Origin: Abditibacteriaceae bacterium
GTDB taxonomy: Bacteria > Armatimonadota > Abditibacteriia > Abditibacteriales > Abditibacteriaceae
Assembly (NCBI GenBank): GCA_019239895.1
Contig: JAFAZH010000056.1
Location: 107,228 to 171,227, forward strand
Reading direction: 5' to 3'
DNA length: 64,000 nucleotides
The notes beneath the pieces are model-generated. The model made no database searches. It saw nothing but the letters and a program-made list of their open reading frames with translations, and had not been told where the DNA came from. Every line of letters starts with the position of its first letter. Positions within the stretch are counted from its first letter, which is position 1. Shown piece after piece: positions 17,815 through 26,080 of this stretch. A program made the translations under genes and the position numbers.

Positions 17815-18359
17815 GGCGGTTGAGCAAGAACTCCTTACTATTCTATTTTATAAAATCAGCTAGACATGAGGAGAGGCGCTGTCAAGAACCGCTGCGAATA
17901 GGCCCTGTGTTGTGATTGTAAGCCATGTGCAGCCCGCTTATCCAGCACTCAAATCGCCAACTGTGGGCACTCAGACATAAATAAACCTCAGACAATGGGG
18001 GCAATAGCGAAAAGCTCAAGTGGTTAGCTGCGGACGTAGCTACAAAACGATAAAGTTCTTACACGGCTGGACGCGCAATAAGCGTAGCCGAAGTAGGGTC
18101 GTTTCGTTATCACTGTACTGCTAGCAAAAGTTATTAACTCTCATCTCATTGGTTTTCCCCAAGATAAATGTGAGTTAAATTGTTAATATCATGGACTTTG
18201 AACAAGCCAATCTCGATCCAAAGGATAAGTAAGGCAAGTTGTTGAAGCGATGCTCTTTAGGCTCCACTCGTGCGCCGCTCCGCCTTATGCAGTGGGTGGG
18301 CTTGGTTGTTCCCTTACGGTCTTAGCTCAATTACTTGTCTTACAATTCTTAATAACTCT
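17815..18359. other. Intergenic stretch, nothing clear
   Basis: This 545-base region lies between the divergent VWA gene and the P-loop kinase gene. No convincing coding frame, tRNA or strong hairpin was seen. It must hold the promoters of both flanking genes, but no clear -35/-10 pair could be assigned. Confidence 0.4.
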
Positions 18360-18866
18360 ATGCTCTACATTTTCGGCGGCTTGCCGGGAACTGGAAAATC
18401 AACCCTTGCTGCGGCTCTGGCCTCGCATGGCAAGGCTGTTTATCTGCGGGTTGATACGATTGAACAGGGTATAAGAGATTATAGATTGCGTGTGGATGGG
18501 CCAGTTGGTTATAGCGTGGCCTATAAAGTCGCAGCCGAAAACCTTCGTCTGGGCATGAACGTTGTGGTAGATTCCGTTAACCCCCTGCGCATCACCCGTG
18601 ATGCCTGGCGCGATGTCGCAATTCATGCGCAAGTCGCTTTTGTCGAAATCGAAATCATCTGCTCCAACCAGGAGGAGCATCGCGCCCGCGTTGAAACTCG
18701 TCAAACCGATATTGTTGGCCTTAAATTGCCGACCTGGAAAGACGTGGTAAGGCGTGAATACGAACCGTGGAATACCGCGCATATCGTCATTGATACGGCT
18801 GGACAAACCACCAGCCAAAGCATTGCCCGTTTATTCAGTGCCGTGGATAATTGGATCAATAACTGA
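18360..18866 (+). CDS. P-loop kinase (AAA_33-like ATP-binding protein)
   Basis: The ATG at 18360 starts directly before a strand and a Walker A motif (FGGLPGTGKST, residues 5-15), which is the normal layout for this family; upstream in-frame codons look non-coding. The product is 168 residues. A later 'VVVDSVNPL' strand resembles Walker B, and an arginine-bearing lid (HRARVETRQ) follows. Proteins of this type phosphorylate small molecules or nucleic acid ends, but no substrate can be deduced. A zeta-toxin-like role is possible but there is no antitoxin neighbour. The GNAT gene starts 65 bases downstream. Confidence 0.85.
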   Translation: MLYIFGGLPGTGKSTLAAALASHGKAVYLRVDTIEQGIRDYRLRVDGPVGYSVAYKVAAENLRLGMNVVVDSVNPLRITRDAWRDVAIHAQVAFVEIEIICSNQEEHRARVETRQTDIVGLKLPTWKDVVRREYEPWNTAHIVIDTAGQTTSQSIARLFSAVDNWINN

Positions 18867-18931
18867 TAGCTTTAACCCAGATGCTACGCACCTATAAAGC
18901 GTTGATACCGGGTGGTATAATCAAGGCCAGC

Positions 18932-19441
18932 ATGGGAACAGAACATATCATCGTTCGTGCTGCCAGCGAAGACGAAGCCCCGCTTATCCTGGAGTTCATT
19001 CGCCAAAAAGCAGCATTTGATGCTGGCATGAAATGCGACGCCACATTACACACCTCGGAAGCAGCCATCCGCGAAACTCTCTTCGGCGCAACGCCTTTCG
19101 CCCGCGTTTTATTCGCTGAATTGAGCGGCACGGTCGCGGCTTTTGCTCTTTATTACTTCCGCTACTCTTCCTTTCAAGGCCGTCCCCATCTGTGGCTGGA
19201 CGATTTATTTGTCAGCGATCAGGTGAGAAGTCATGGGGTGGGTGCTGCACTGATGCGCCGTTTAGCACAGATTGCTGTGGATCATCAATGCACCCACATG
19301 GCCTGGACAGCCAGTGTGAACAATGCGCGAGGCATTCAGTTTTATAAGCGATTGGGAGCCGAAGTCAGCGAGCAACGCGGCAGCACCCTTTTCTTCCAGG
19401 CCGCTGCACCGGCAATGCACAGCCTGGCGCGGCCAATATAA
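18932..19441 (+). CDS. GNAT family N-acetyltransferase (spermidine/diamine acetyltransferase-like)
   Basis: The protein (169 aa from the ATG at 18932; an upstream in-frame ATG at 18881 is possible) has the classic GNAT order. An N-terminal strand (IIVRAASEDEA) is followed by a beta4 strand with 'LWLDDLFVSDQVRSHGVGAALM', which includes the acetyl-CoA pyrophosphate-binding R/Q-x-x-G-x-G/A element, and the C-terminal 'NNARGIQFYKRLGA' motif. The L-x-D-L-F-V and 'FQGRP' motifs resemble polyamine and diamine acetyltransferases. It probably transfers acetyl groups from acetyl-CoA to a small amine. It may be co-transcribed with the P-loop kinase gene. Confidence 0.9.
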   Translation: MGTEHIIVRAASEDEAPLILEFIRQKAAFDAGMKCDATLHTSEAAIRETLFGATPFARVLFAELSGTVAAFALYYFRYSSFQGRPHLWLDDLFVSDQVRSHGVGAALMRRLAQIAVDHQCTHMAWTASVNNARGIQFYKRLGAEVSEQRGSTLFFQAAAPAMHSLARPI

Positions 19442-19844
19442 TCAACAGCCTGCTAACGAGGGACTACCGACAACGTGACCTTCTCCTTATGGTTGCTCAG
19501 CCTAAGGGCCAAAAAGTGAAGGACACCATTACAGGAGCAGGCTATCACACTTTCCAGATTAGTCCACCTTAAAGGCTCTTTTATAGGTCCCTTTGTGTTA
19601 TTAAACTGCAATCTACCGTATAATCAGTAGTTGCATGGCTGCGCCCGGCTTCGCTACGGTTAATCCTTGCCCCGCGCTTACATACGATGAAAATGAACTG
19701 TATTATGGCAGATAATCTTGACCACTCTGGTTACAAACATTCCAAAGCAGAGTCGTTCCTATAATGCGGGACTTGTCGGAGACTGTTGCTATAGCTCTCT
19801 TGCGTCATGATAGAACCTCCATACATGTATAAAGGAATGAAAAG
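19442..19844. other. Intergenic stretch with a possible coding remnant
   Basis: From about 19443 to 19572 one plus-strand frame reads coherent protein-like sequence (SLLTRDYRQRDLLLMVAQ, then KGQKVKDTITGAGYHTFQ) and ends in TAA, but it has no start or ribosome binding site of its own. It may be the tail of a decayed gene. The rest of the region shows nothing recognisable. Confidence 0.3.
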
Positions 19845-20332
19845 GTGACTCACATCTTACACTTTCAGTCTGCGGCCTCGAAACGTGACGCTTACGTTCA
19901 AGGCTATATCGAAGGGTGGCACTGGTTGAGGCACAAGGGTAGCTACCACGACAATCGTGATTTTTTGAGGTTCATTGGGAGGCACATGACAATGATCCTC
20001 AAAACATTAGACTACATGTAGAATCGCCTCGCTTTCAGGCCGATCCACAACTGAATGCGATCAAGAAGGAGCTAATCGAAGCTCTATTGTCATCTGACAT
20101 GGAGAGATTAATAGAGCAGCATGGCTTTACCCATAAATACGGTCGCAACATAAACAGTGAGGCCATTCGGAACAATAAGAGCACTGAACCGTTCCGCGTC
20201 ATACTGACAGAGCAACAGGATCAGCACAGCCATACAAAGAACATCGAGCATGTTCATCAACTATTAGGCGACGCAGTGAACGAGATAGTAAAGAAGTTCC
20301 ACTCGCAGTTGTATCGGGAATTCAGGACATAA
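19845..20332 (+). pseudogene. Frameshifted small gene of unknown function
   Basis: A frame opens at GTG 19845 (preceded by AAAGGA) and reads protein-like sequence (AYVQGYIEGWHWLRHKGSY) to a run of six T at 19961-19966. After it, the coherent frame is the next one (FFEVHWEAHDNDPQNIRLHV), which continues open to TAA at 20332. The whole stretch is 488 bases; adding one base gives exactly 163 codons. This supports a single T lost from the homopolymer. The C-terminal part is rich in charged residues and predicted helical; no family was recognised. It could be a true pseudogene, a slippage site or a sequencing error. Confidence 0.55.
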
Positions 20333-20722
20333 GACGGAGTAGACCATGCAATAGCCACACAACCTAACGCTGCAACCGACGACTTTTAGCTCCGTTACGG
20401 TTCAACTAACGACCAAGTTTCTAGACGGTTAAGTGCGGCCTGAGCGTAGCCGAGGATTAAGGGGTCAAGCGGAAGGCTTCTTTGTAGAAATTGCCGATGA
20501 TGGCATCCGCATCACTTTTGGCATCTTCCCAACGGTGACAAGCTCATGCTAATAGTAGCTTGGCTGTGCTGCCCGCCGGGTGCCGCCACCTTGAACCTTG
20601 GCAATTTGTATCTTGACTGCTGAAGAAATTTCTATACGACCAAGCAGATTCTTCTTTTATTTCGCTTACTTTGTGTTATAGTGTAGGCACGCAATTTAAT
20701 GCTGCGATTAAGGGGAGAAAGA
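20333..20722. other. Intergenic stretch with a minus-strand C-terminal gene remnant
   Basis: On the minus strand, 20543 down to 20457 reads HRWEDAKSDADAIIGNFYKE and then AFRLTP before TAA, with an in-frame stop just upstream. This looks like the last codons of a lost gene. A possible -10-like TATAGT near 20675 precedes the gene at 20723. Nothing else is evident. Confidence 0.35.
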
Positions 20723-21841
20723 ATGAAAAGACGGAACGAGTCGTTGTCGAAGTTGTTTGCTGCCGTAACTTTGACGTTGGGAACGGTCATTTTTATGGGT
20801 CAGAGGGCAGGGCACGCTGACCCCAAACCGGAGCGGCCTCTGGGCGATGTGCAAGTGTTAGCCAGTGTGCCGAACCCACCGGGCTTGCCAGAGGGCATTG
20901 CCGTCAATGGTCATACGGTTTATGTGGCGGGGCCAGCCTCGTTTGCGACAGCAGGAACGCCGCCCTCCAAAGTTTTCGCTTTTGATACGCGCACTGGTGA
21001 GTTGGAAAGAACCTACACCATCCAGGGGGAGAATCTTAATTTTCCCCACGCCAATTCCTGTATTGCCTTTGATGACCAGGAGCGGCTTTATGTCATCAAT
21101 TTGCAATTGGGTATCGTGCGCCTCAACCTGGACAGTGGACAACAAGAAATCTACGCGCCACCGACTCCAGACCTGCCGCCCTGTGGCCCGAACGCGCCTG
21201 CCGATGCCTGCTCGCCAACCCCCGTTGACACCCCACCTCTGGCCAACGACATTGCTTTCGATGCAGCAGGCAATGCCTATGTGACGGATTCCTTTCAAGC
21301 CACCATCTGGCGTATTCCTGCCGGGGGCGGCCAGAACCAAATTTGGTTCCGGGATAGCCGACTCGCTACCCCTTTCGGCCCGAATGGGATTCGCATTAAC
21401 CCCAGCCAGACGAAGGTTTATTTCTCCGTGACTGCCGATGGGGTAGACCAATACGGTAACTTTCTCGGTGGTAAAATCTACACGTTGCCATTGGTCAATG
21501 CCCCTCAAGCGTCTGACTTGAAAATCTTTCATGCCTACAACGGCGATGCGCCTGATGGTATGGCGTTTGGTAGGGATGACGCCCTCTACGTGATGCTCGC
21601 CGCGCCCTTTAATTCGGGTATTTCAATCCTCGGCCCCAACGGTACCCAAATAGCACGTCTGCACAATACCAATGATCCGCTTTTCCCGTATGATTCACCG
21701 GCTAATGGCGCGTTCGATAAACATGGGAATCTCTTAGTGACCAACCATGCCTTCGCTACGTTAATTCCCTCGCACTACACCGTGCTGAATGTATTCGTTG
21801 ATGACAAAGGCTTGCCTCTTGTGCGTCCACACCTGCCGTAA
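20723..21841 (+). CDS. Secreted NHL/SMP-30-like six-bladed beta-propeller protein
   Basis: The ATG at 20723 has a good ribosome binding site (GGGGAGA, 7 bases upstream) and starts a signal peptide (MKRRNESLSKLFAAVTLT... ending GHA-D). The 372-residue product has the repeating strands of the gluconolactonase/NHL propeller family: 'LPEGIAVNGHTVYVAG', 'NDIAFDAAGNAYVTDS', 'GPNGIRINPSQTKVYF', 'PDGMAFGRDDALYVM' and 'NGAFDKHGNLLVTN'. These conserved D/N residues may bind a metal in lactonases of this type. It probably acts in the periplasm or outside the cell on a lactone or as a binding protein. It is followed by an intrinsic terminator and appears to be a single-gene unit. Confidence 0.88.
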   Translation: MKRRNESLSKLFAAVTLTLGTVIFMGQRAGHADPKPERPLGDVQVLASVPNPPGLPEGIAVNGHTVYVAGPASFATAGTPPSKVFAFDTRTGELERTYTIQGENLNFPHANSCIAFDDQERLYVINLQLGIVRLNLDSGQQEIYAPPTPDLPPCGPNAPADACSPTPVDTPPLANDIAFDAAGNAYVTDSFQATIWRIPAGGGQNQIWFRDSRLATPFGPNGIRINPSQTKVYFSVTADGVDQYGNFLGGKIYTLPLVNAPQASDLKIFHAYNGDAPDGMAFGRDDALYVMLAAPFNSGISILGPNGTQIARLHNTNDPLFPYDSPANGAFDKHGNLLVTNHAFATLIPSHYTVLNVFVDDKGLPLVRPHLP

Positions 21842-21881
21842 AATGAGTTGATGGCAGCACATCCGAGCAGTATGCAATGGC

Positions 21882-21910
21882 AAAGGCCCCGAAGCACGTT
21901 CGGGGCCTTT
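21882..21910 (+). terminator. Rho-independent terminator after the beta-propeller gene
   Basis: A 12-bp stem (AAAGGCCCCGAA with TTCGGGGCCTTT) closes a short loop and is followed by TTATTTT. It lies 40 bases after the stop at 21841. Confidence 0.9.
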
Positions 21911-21964
21911 TATTTTCTATGGGGACTGTAACGGTTTAAAAGCAACGGGTAATAGGAGTGCAGC

Positions 21965-22462
21965 TTAGTGTTGCTTGGCAGTCATAGGTTTTACTTTTGG
22001 GATCAGGCTTTTCTTATATCTGATGCTGCCTCGTCTTAGTTGATCATCATAATCGCCATGTTGAATCCTGGTGGCTACCTGGCCCACTGGTAATGATATT
22101 ATCGTGCAACCTGCCACTACCTGCACCATATCCTGACGTGATAGATAGGGGCTAATTTTCTGGTCAAAGGTCTTTTTGTCTCTGAACCTTAACCCCAAAA
22201 GGGCATAAAGTTGTCCTCCCAGTTTGGCTTCTCTCCATAAGTCTTGTAGTATCAGCGCAGATTGAGGATGCGCCAGCAGCACATGCAGATCAATTTCTGA
22301 CCTGGACAGGGTTCCGGCAGCGCCTATGCCTCCAAGAGCAAACCCATCGGCCTCTTTAAGTTGTGTGTAGGCTGTCTTTTGCGGCACATTAAGGGTATAG
22401 GCAAAGCAGCTACTTCCCATCACCGCGCACAACGTGATCATCAGAACACTAATTTTTAGCAT
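21965..22462 (-). CDS. Small secreted protein of unknown function
   Basis: The 165-residue protein begins with a clear signal peptide (MLKISVLMITLCAVMGSSCFA) and has a good ribosome binding site (GAGGGG) before the ATG. The mature part contains a conserved-looking core 'LYALLGLRFRDKKTFDQKI' and a Cys in 'VVAGCTIISLPVGQV'. The style resembles short lipoprotein-like proteins with a helical domain that are exported in Gram-negative bacteria, but no family is recognised. It lies downstream of, and in the same direction as, the ThuA gene, separated by 76 bases. Confidence 0.8.
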   Translation of the reverse strand: MLKISVLMITLCAVMGSSCFAYTLNVPQKTAYTQLKEADGFALGGIGAAGTLSRSEIDLHVLLAHPQSALILQDLWREAKLGGQLYALLGLRFRDKKTFDQKISPYLSRQDMVQVVAGCTIISLPVGQVATRIQHGDYDDQLRRGSIRYKKSLIPKVKPMTAKQH

Positions 22463-22538
22463 GACTCCCCTCTTGAGTTTGGATGCAGCCAGGCGTTAGA
22501 AAGCCTCATTCACAAAGCTTATGGAGTGGTCTTACATT

Positions 22539-23402
22539 TTATTTGCCACCTGGCCCGTAGCCCGTTTTAGGCGTGCCGTCGTCGTTGAGCTTGTCGCAAG
22601 CCCAGAGTAGGCCGCGTGTGACGAGGCTAAGATAGCGGTCATCAGAGACAGTCTCGTTATTGTGGCCGATGGTGGTGGAAAAAACGCGTGTCTTTTTAGG
22701 GCCGTAGAGGTGCGTCCAGACCACGACGTTGTTGTTCTCGCCGCGCTTATCGCCAGCGTCTTGCCTCCCCAGCGCGAGAGGTGTGGTATCGGGCCAAACG
22801 GTGACGTTGTTATAGAGTTCCTCCCCAATGGTTGTCCAGTTCTCCATGCCTTTGGTGATGGGATTGGTGGTGCCGAAGAAGCTAATAGCGATGGGCTTCT
22901 GTGCGCCGTGGTGCGCAGATTGCAGACCGAGGTATTCAAACCACAGGGAGTGCGGCGTGCCGGGTTGGATGGGATCAACGGGAGTATTAGGATCGCCGAT
23001 GCGGTAAGAGTGCATGGCACAGTGCAGATTCACGGCGGGAATACCATCGCGGTGCGGCTTTAGCACACCTTCGACAGTAGCAGGGTCGCTAATATCGGCT
23101 CCGCATTCGTCATGGATTACGACATTATAACCCTTAGCATAGTCGGGATGGTTGAGAATGGCTAATGGTGGCTTGGTGCTGCCATCATCGGTATGAACCT
23201 GATCAACGATCAAGTTGGCACGCTTTTCGAGACCCTCTTTCAGTATGTCCTTTTGCTTTTTGTAATCGTGGCAACAGCCGCCCGTGATGAGTAACACTTT
23301 GAGCGGTTTGATTGCGCCCGTAGGCGGAGCCGTCTGTGTCAATGAGGGGTAACTGATAGTCGTGAGAGAAAGGGCCAGTAGCGTGGCGAGGGTGGTTTTC
23401 AT
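22539..23402 (-). CDS. Exported ThuA-domain protein
   Basis: The 287-residue protein has a signal peptide (MKTTLATLLALSLTTISYPS) and a ThuA-like class I glutamine amidotransferase-like fold. Motifs are 'LKVLLITGGCCHDYKKQ' for the first strand, 'YNVVIHDECGADI', 'GIPAVNLHCAMHSYR' at the nucleophile-elbow position, and a late 'THLYGPKKTRVFSTTIGHN'. ThuA was named from trehalose utilisation, but in this type of genome exported ThuA proteins accompany glycan degradation genes and their reaction is not established. The ATG is preceded by CTGGAGAA. It is followed by the small secreted protein at 21965. Confidence 0.9.
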   Translation of the reverse strand: MKTTLATLLALSLTTISYPSLTQTAPPTGAIKPLKVLLITGGCCHDYKKQKDILKEGLEKRANLIVDQVHTDDGSTKPPLAILNHPDYAKGYNVVIHDECGADISDPATVEGVLKPHRDGIPAVNLHCAMHSYRIGDPNTPVDPIQPGTPHSLWFEYLGLQSAHHGAQKPIAISFFGTTNPITKGMENWTTIGEELYNNVTVWPDTTPLALGRQDAGDKRGENNNVVVWTHLYGPKKTRVFSTTIGHNNETVSDDRYLSLVTRGLLWACDKLNDDGTPKTGYGPGGK

Positions 23403-23710
23403 GATCGAAATTCTCCAGTGAATAGTTGTGAGATATGGTCAGTAAGTGTACGTCTATCTGTAGACATAGGCCAGCAGACGCAATATTCTGCGTAACTTTC
23501 CAACATTCTGCATTGAGCGTTTGTGCGCTGCGCCCGCCCCTAACCAAGCCTCATGACACGTAACTTTAAGTCTGGCACGCAACGGGCAAGTTAGGACAGG
23601 GCTTTATGTTCTATCTTTGCTGCTGAGTGAGCAATTGTTGCAACAGTCCGGGTTTCTACACTGAGGATATAGAGAAAGGGTATGCCAAAAGGTTATGGGA
23701 AGGAGGAAGC
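23403..23710. other. Divergent intergenic region, nothing clear
   Basis: This 308-base gap separates the divergent ThuA and MFS genes. It should hold both promoters. No strong -35/-10 pair, hairpin or coding frame was identified. Confidence 0.4.
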
Positions 23711-25438
23711 GTGACGAACGTCGAGAAGAGTGAAACGCCGATTACAGCCAAGCAAGATAACCCAAAAACCGAATCGGCCTGGACTCCACTGCGCCATGCT
23801 GTTTTTCGCAGTATTTGGATCGCGTCGGTAGCGTCCAATGTTGGCTCCACTATGCACGATGTTGGCGCAGCCTGGCTGATGGCTTCACTCACCTCCTCGG
23901 CTATCATGATTTCCCTGATGCAAACGGCTTCTAGCCTGCCTATCTTTCTGGTGGCGTTACCGGCGGGGGCGTTGGCTGATTTGATAGACCGGCGTCGTTT
24001 GCTCCTCGTGACACAGGGCTGGATGTTAGTTACGGCGGCGGCGCTGGGTATTCTTACCTTGCTGCATCTGGTGACGCCCTGGGTACTTTTAGTGCTCACT
24101 TTTGTCTTAGGCGTTGCAGGGGCCATGAATAACCCGGCCTGGCAAGCGATGACGCCGGAGTTAGTGCCCCCGGCTGAGTTGGCCCCCGCGGTGGCCCTCA
24201 ATGGCGTGGGTTTCAATCTGGCGCGTGCTATTGGCCCGGCTTTAGGTGGTTTAATTGTCGGTGCGACAGGTGGCTCGTGGGCCGTGTTTCTGCTGAATGC
24301 CATTTCATTTTTAGGTATTATGGTGGTGCTCTATCTCTGGCGACGCAAGCCCCGCGATAGTGAAGCTCCCACCGAACGTATGCTGGGAGCGATTCGGGCT
24401 GGCAGTCGTTATGTGCGACACTCGCCCGCGCTTCATGCCGTCTTAGTGCGTACGGGTGTCTTTATCCTCTGTGGTAGTGGCATGTGGGGGTTACTGCCAT
24501 TTTTAGCCAAGCATGAACTCCAATTAAGCGCCGCCGGTTATGGCGGTTTGCTGGCGTGCTTTGGCATTGGTGCCGTGACCGGAGCGAATATCCTGCCTAT
24601 AGTGCGCCACCGGATTTCTATTGACCGTCTGGTGGCCGGGGCTTGTGTCTTGTTTGCTATCGTTTCGGTTGCTCTTGCTTATATCCGGGTGTTCCTGGCT
24701 GTGTGCCCGGTGATGTTTATCGCTGGTGGTACCTGGATGACACTCATGTCTACGCTCAATGTGTCGGCGCAGATTGCGGTGCCCGCGTGGGTGCGAGCGC
24801 GTGCTTTGTCCATTTACCTGTTAGTGTTCCAAGGCGGATTGGCTATTGGTAGCGTGATCTGGGGCGCGATGGCGGAACGCTTTGGTATCCGGGTGGCTCT
24901 CGATGGCGCGGCCATTGGGTTGATTGTAGGGTTGGCCGTAGTGCCCCGCTTCCGCCTGGGTATAGCCGAGGGATTAGATATGACCCCGTCCGCTCACTGG
25001 GAAGACCCGCTGGTGGAGAATGAGCCAGCCTTAGAACATGGGCCAGTGCTTGTATTAGTGGAGTATCGCATTAACCCGGAGCAGGCCAACGATTTTGCGG
25101 AAGTAATGCGTGAGGTGCGCACCATACGACGGCGCGATGGCGCGATTCGCTGGGGCTTATTCCATGATGTAGCCGATCCCAGTCGCTGCATTGAAACTTT
25201 TGTGGTGGAATCGTGGGCCGAGCATTTGCGCCAGCACGAAAGAGCGACGATGGCCGATCAGGAAGCCGAAGCACGCGCCCGCGGTTTCCATGTTGGGGAA
25301 TCACCGCCCATAGTTTCGCATCTGGTTTCCTCTTATGGTTATGTCGATTCCCACGCAGCGTTTACCGCGAATGGGACAGATGGAAGCAGTAATGGCACCG
25401 GGGTAAAACACAGTGGAGTGCAGCCCTTACATCTGTGA
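23711..25438 (+). CDS. MFS exporter with C-terminal antibiotic-monooxygenase-like domain
   Basis: The GTG at 23711 is preferred because a perfect AGGAGG lies six bases upstream; an earlier in-frame GTG (23627) lacks one. The 575-residue protein has about 12 transmembrane helices (residues about 25-410) with MFS signatures: the loop 2-3 motif 'GALADLIDRRRLLLVTQ' and 'FNLARAIGPALGG'. It resembles the EntS/DUF894 branch of transporters. Residues about 435-540 form a soluble ferredoxin-like ABM domain ('VLVEYRINPEQANDFAEV', 'WGLFHDVADPSRCIETFVVE', 'ESWAEHLRQHER'). The fusion is known in this transporter group. It probably exports a small hydrophobic compound, and the tail may act as a cytosolic sensor. 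The substrate is unknown. Confidence 0.9.
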   Translation: MTNVEKSETPITAKQDNPKTESAWTPLRHAVFRSIWIASVASNVGSTMHDVGAAWLMASLTSSAIMISLMQTASSLPIFLVALPAGALADLIDRRRLLLVTQGWMLVTAAALGILTLLHLVTPWVLLVLTFVLGVAGAMNNPAWQAMTPELVPPAELAPAVALNGVGFNLARAIGPALGGLIVGATGGSWAVFLLNAISFLGIMVVLYLWRRKPRDSEAPTERMLGAIRAGSRYVRHSPALHAVLVRTGVFILCGSGMWGLLPFLAKHELQLSAAGYGGLLACFGIGAVTGANILPIVRHRISIDRLVAGACVLFAIVSVALAYIRVFLAVCPVMFIAGGTWMTLMSTLNVSAQIAVPAWVRARALSIYLLVFQGGLAIGSVIWGAMAERFGIRVALDGAAIGLIVGLAVVPRFRLGIAEGLDMTPSAHWEDPLVENEPALEHGPVLVLVEYRINPEQANDFAEVMREVRTIRRRDGAIRWGLFHDVADPSRCIETFVVESWAEHLRQHERATMADQEAEARARGFHVGESPPIVSHLVSSYGYVDSHAAFTANGTDGSSNGTGVKHSGVQPLHL

Positions 25439-25476
25439 TTTATAGTTATGGGGTCAGAGATTGTGTAGGAAGAGTT

Positions 25477-25851
25477 ATGCAGGATTTAGAGGCTGTATTT
25501 GCCGCTTTGCGGCAGTCATCGTTCCGCAGCCGGTTTCACTTACAGGGTAAGGAATGGGAGTATTTGCAAGCCAAAGGCTTGCCTGTAGTATTGGAACATG
25601 CTGCGGATTTTATCCAGCAACGCCTGGCTCCGGCTATGCCCGCTAAAGATGGCAAGCAAACACCGTGGCGTGGTCATCCCGTCTTTCTGGCCCAACACGC
25701 CACCGCTACCTGCTGTCGGGGTTGTTTAGAAAAGTGGCATGGCATTGCGCGGGGTCAAGAGTTAAGCGAGGCAGAGCAACAATATGTCGTGAGCGTAATC
25801 GAAAAATGGCTGACGGAGCAAGCCAAAGCAGCAGCAGAGAGTCATAATTGA
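25477..25851 (+). CDS. DUF4186 family protein
   Basis: The ATG at 25477 follows GGAAGAG and gives 124 residues. The pattern 'FRSRFHLQGKEWEYLQAKG', 'HPVFLAQHATATCCRGCLEKWHGI' and the C-terminal helix 'QYVVSVIEKWL' matches DUF4186 proteins as I remember them. The HATATCCRGC cluster (one His, three Cys) is suited to bind zinc or iron. Function is unknown for the family. The gene lies 38 bases after the MFS gene on the same strand and may be co-transcribed. Confidence 0.85.
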   Translation: MQDLEAVFAALRQSSFRSRFHLQGKEWEYLQAKGLPVVLEHAADFIQQRLAPAMPAKDGKQTPWRGHPVFLAQHATATCCRGCLEKWHGIARGQELSEAEQQYVVSVIEKWLTEQAKAAAESHN

Positions 25852-25874
25852 GATGACTCTGAAATTAATCAAAT

Positions 25875-26060
25875 AAATAATACAAGTGACTTCTGCATAG
25901 CCTGGCGGTTAAACCGAAGGCAACAGCAGCGCAAAGCCTGCCTGCGCAGGCTCACTCAGAGGATAAGTTTTAGGTTTTACCAGGAGTCCGCGCAGGCGGA
26001 CTTCGCGTCGTTGTGGCCGCGAATTGATTCGCCTGGCACAAAGTAGTTACTTGTATTAAA
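25875..26060. repeat. Composite palindromic repeat between DUF4186 and SDR genes
   Basis: The element carries several hairpins: GCCTGCCTGCGCAGGC, AGTCCGCGCAGGCGGACT and the motif GCCGCGAATTGATTCGCC. The flanks AATACAAGTGAC (about 25879) and GTTACTTGTATT (about 26046) are also nearly inverted. Related copies are at about 44835-44945 and, degenerate, at 41828-41890. It is an interspersed palindromic family rather than a terminator. Confidence 0.75.
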
Positions 26061-26080
26061 TAACGAACAAGGATTAAATC

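Noticed and set aside
25875..26060. CRISPR-like or riboswitch interpretation of the repeated hairpins
   Set aside because: There is no regular direct-repeat/spacer pattern, and related copies lie at unrelated intergenic sites, which fits an interspersed palindrome family.
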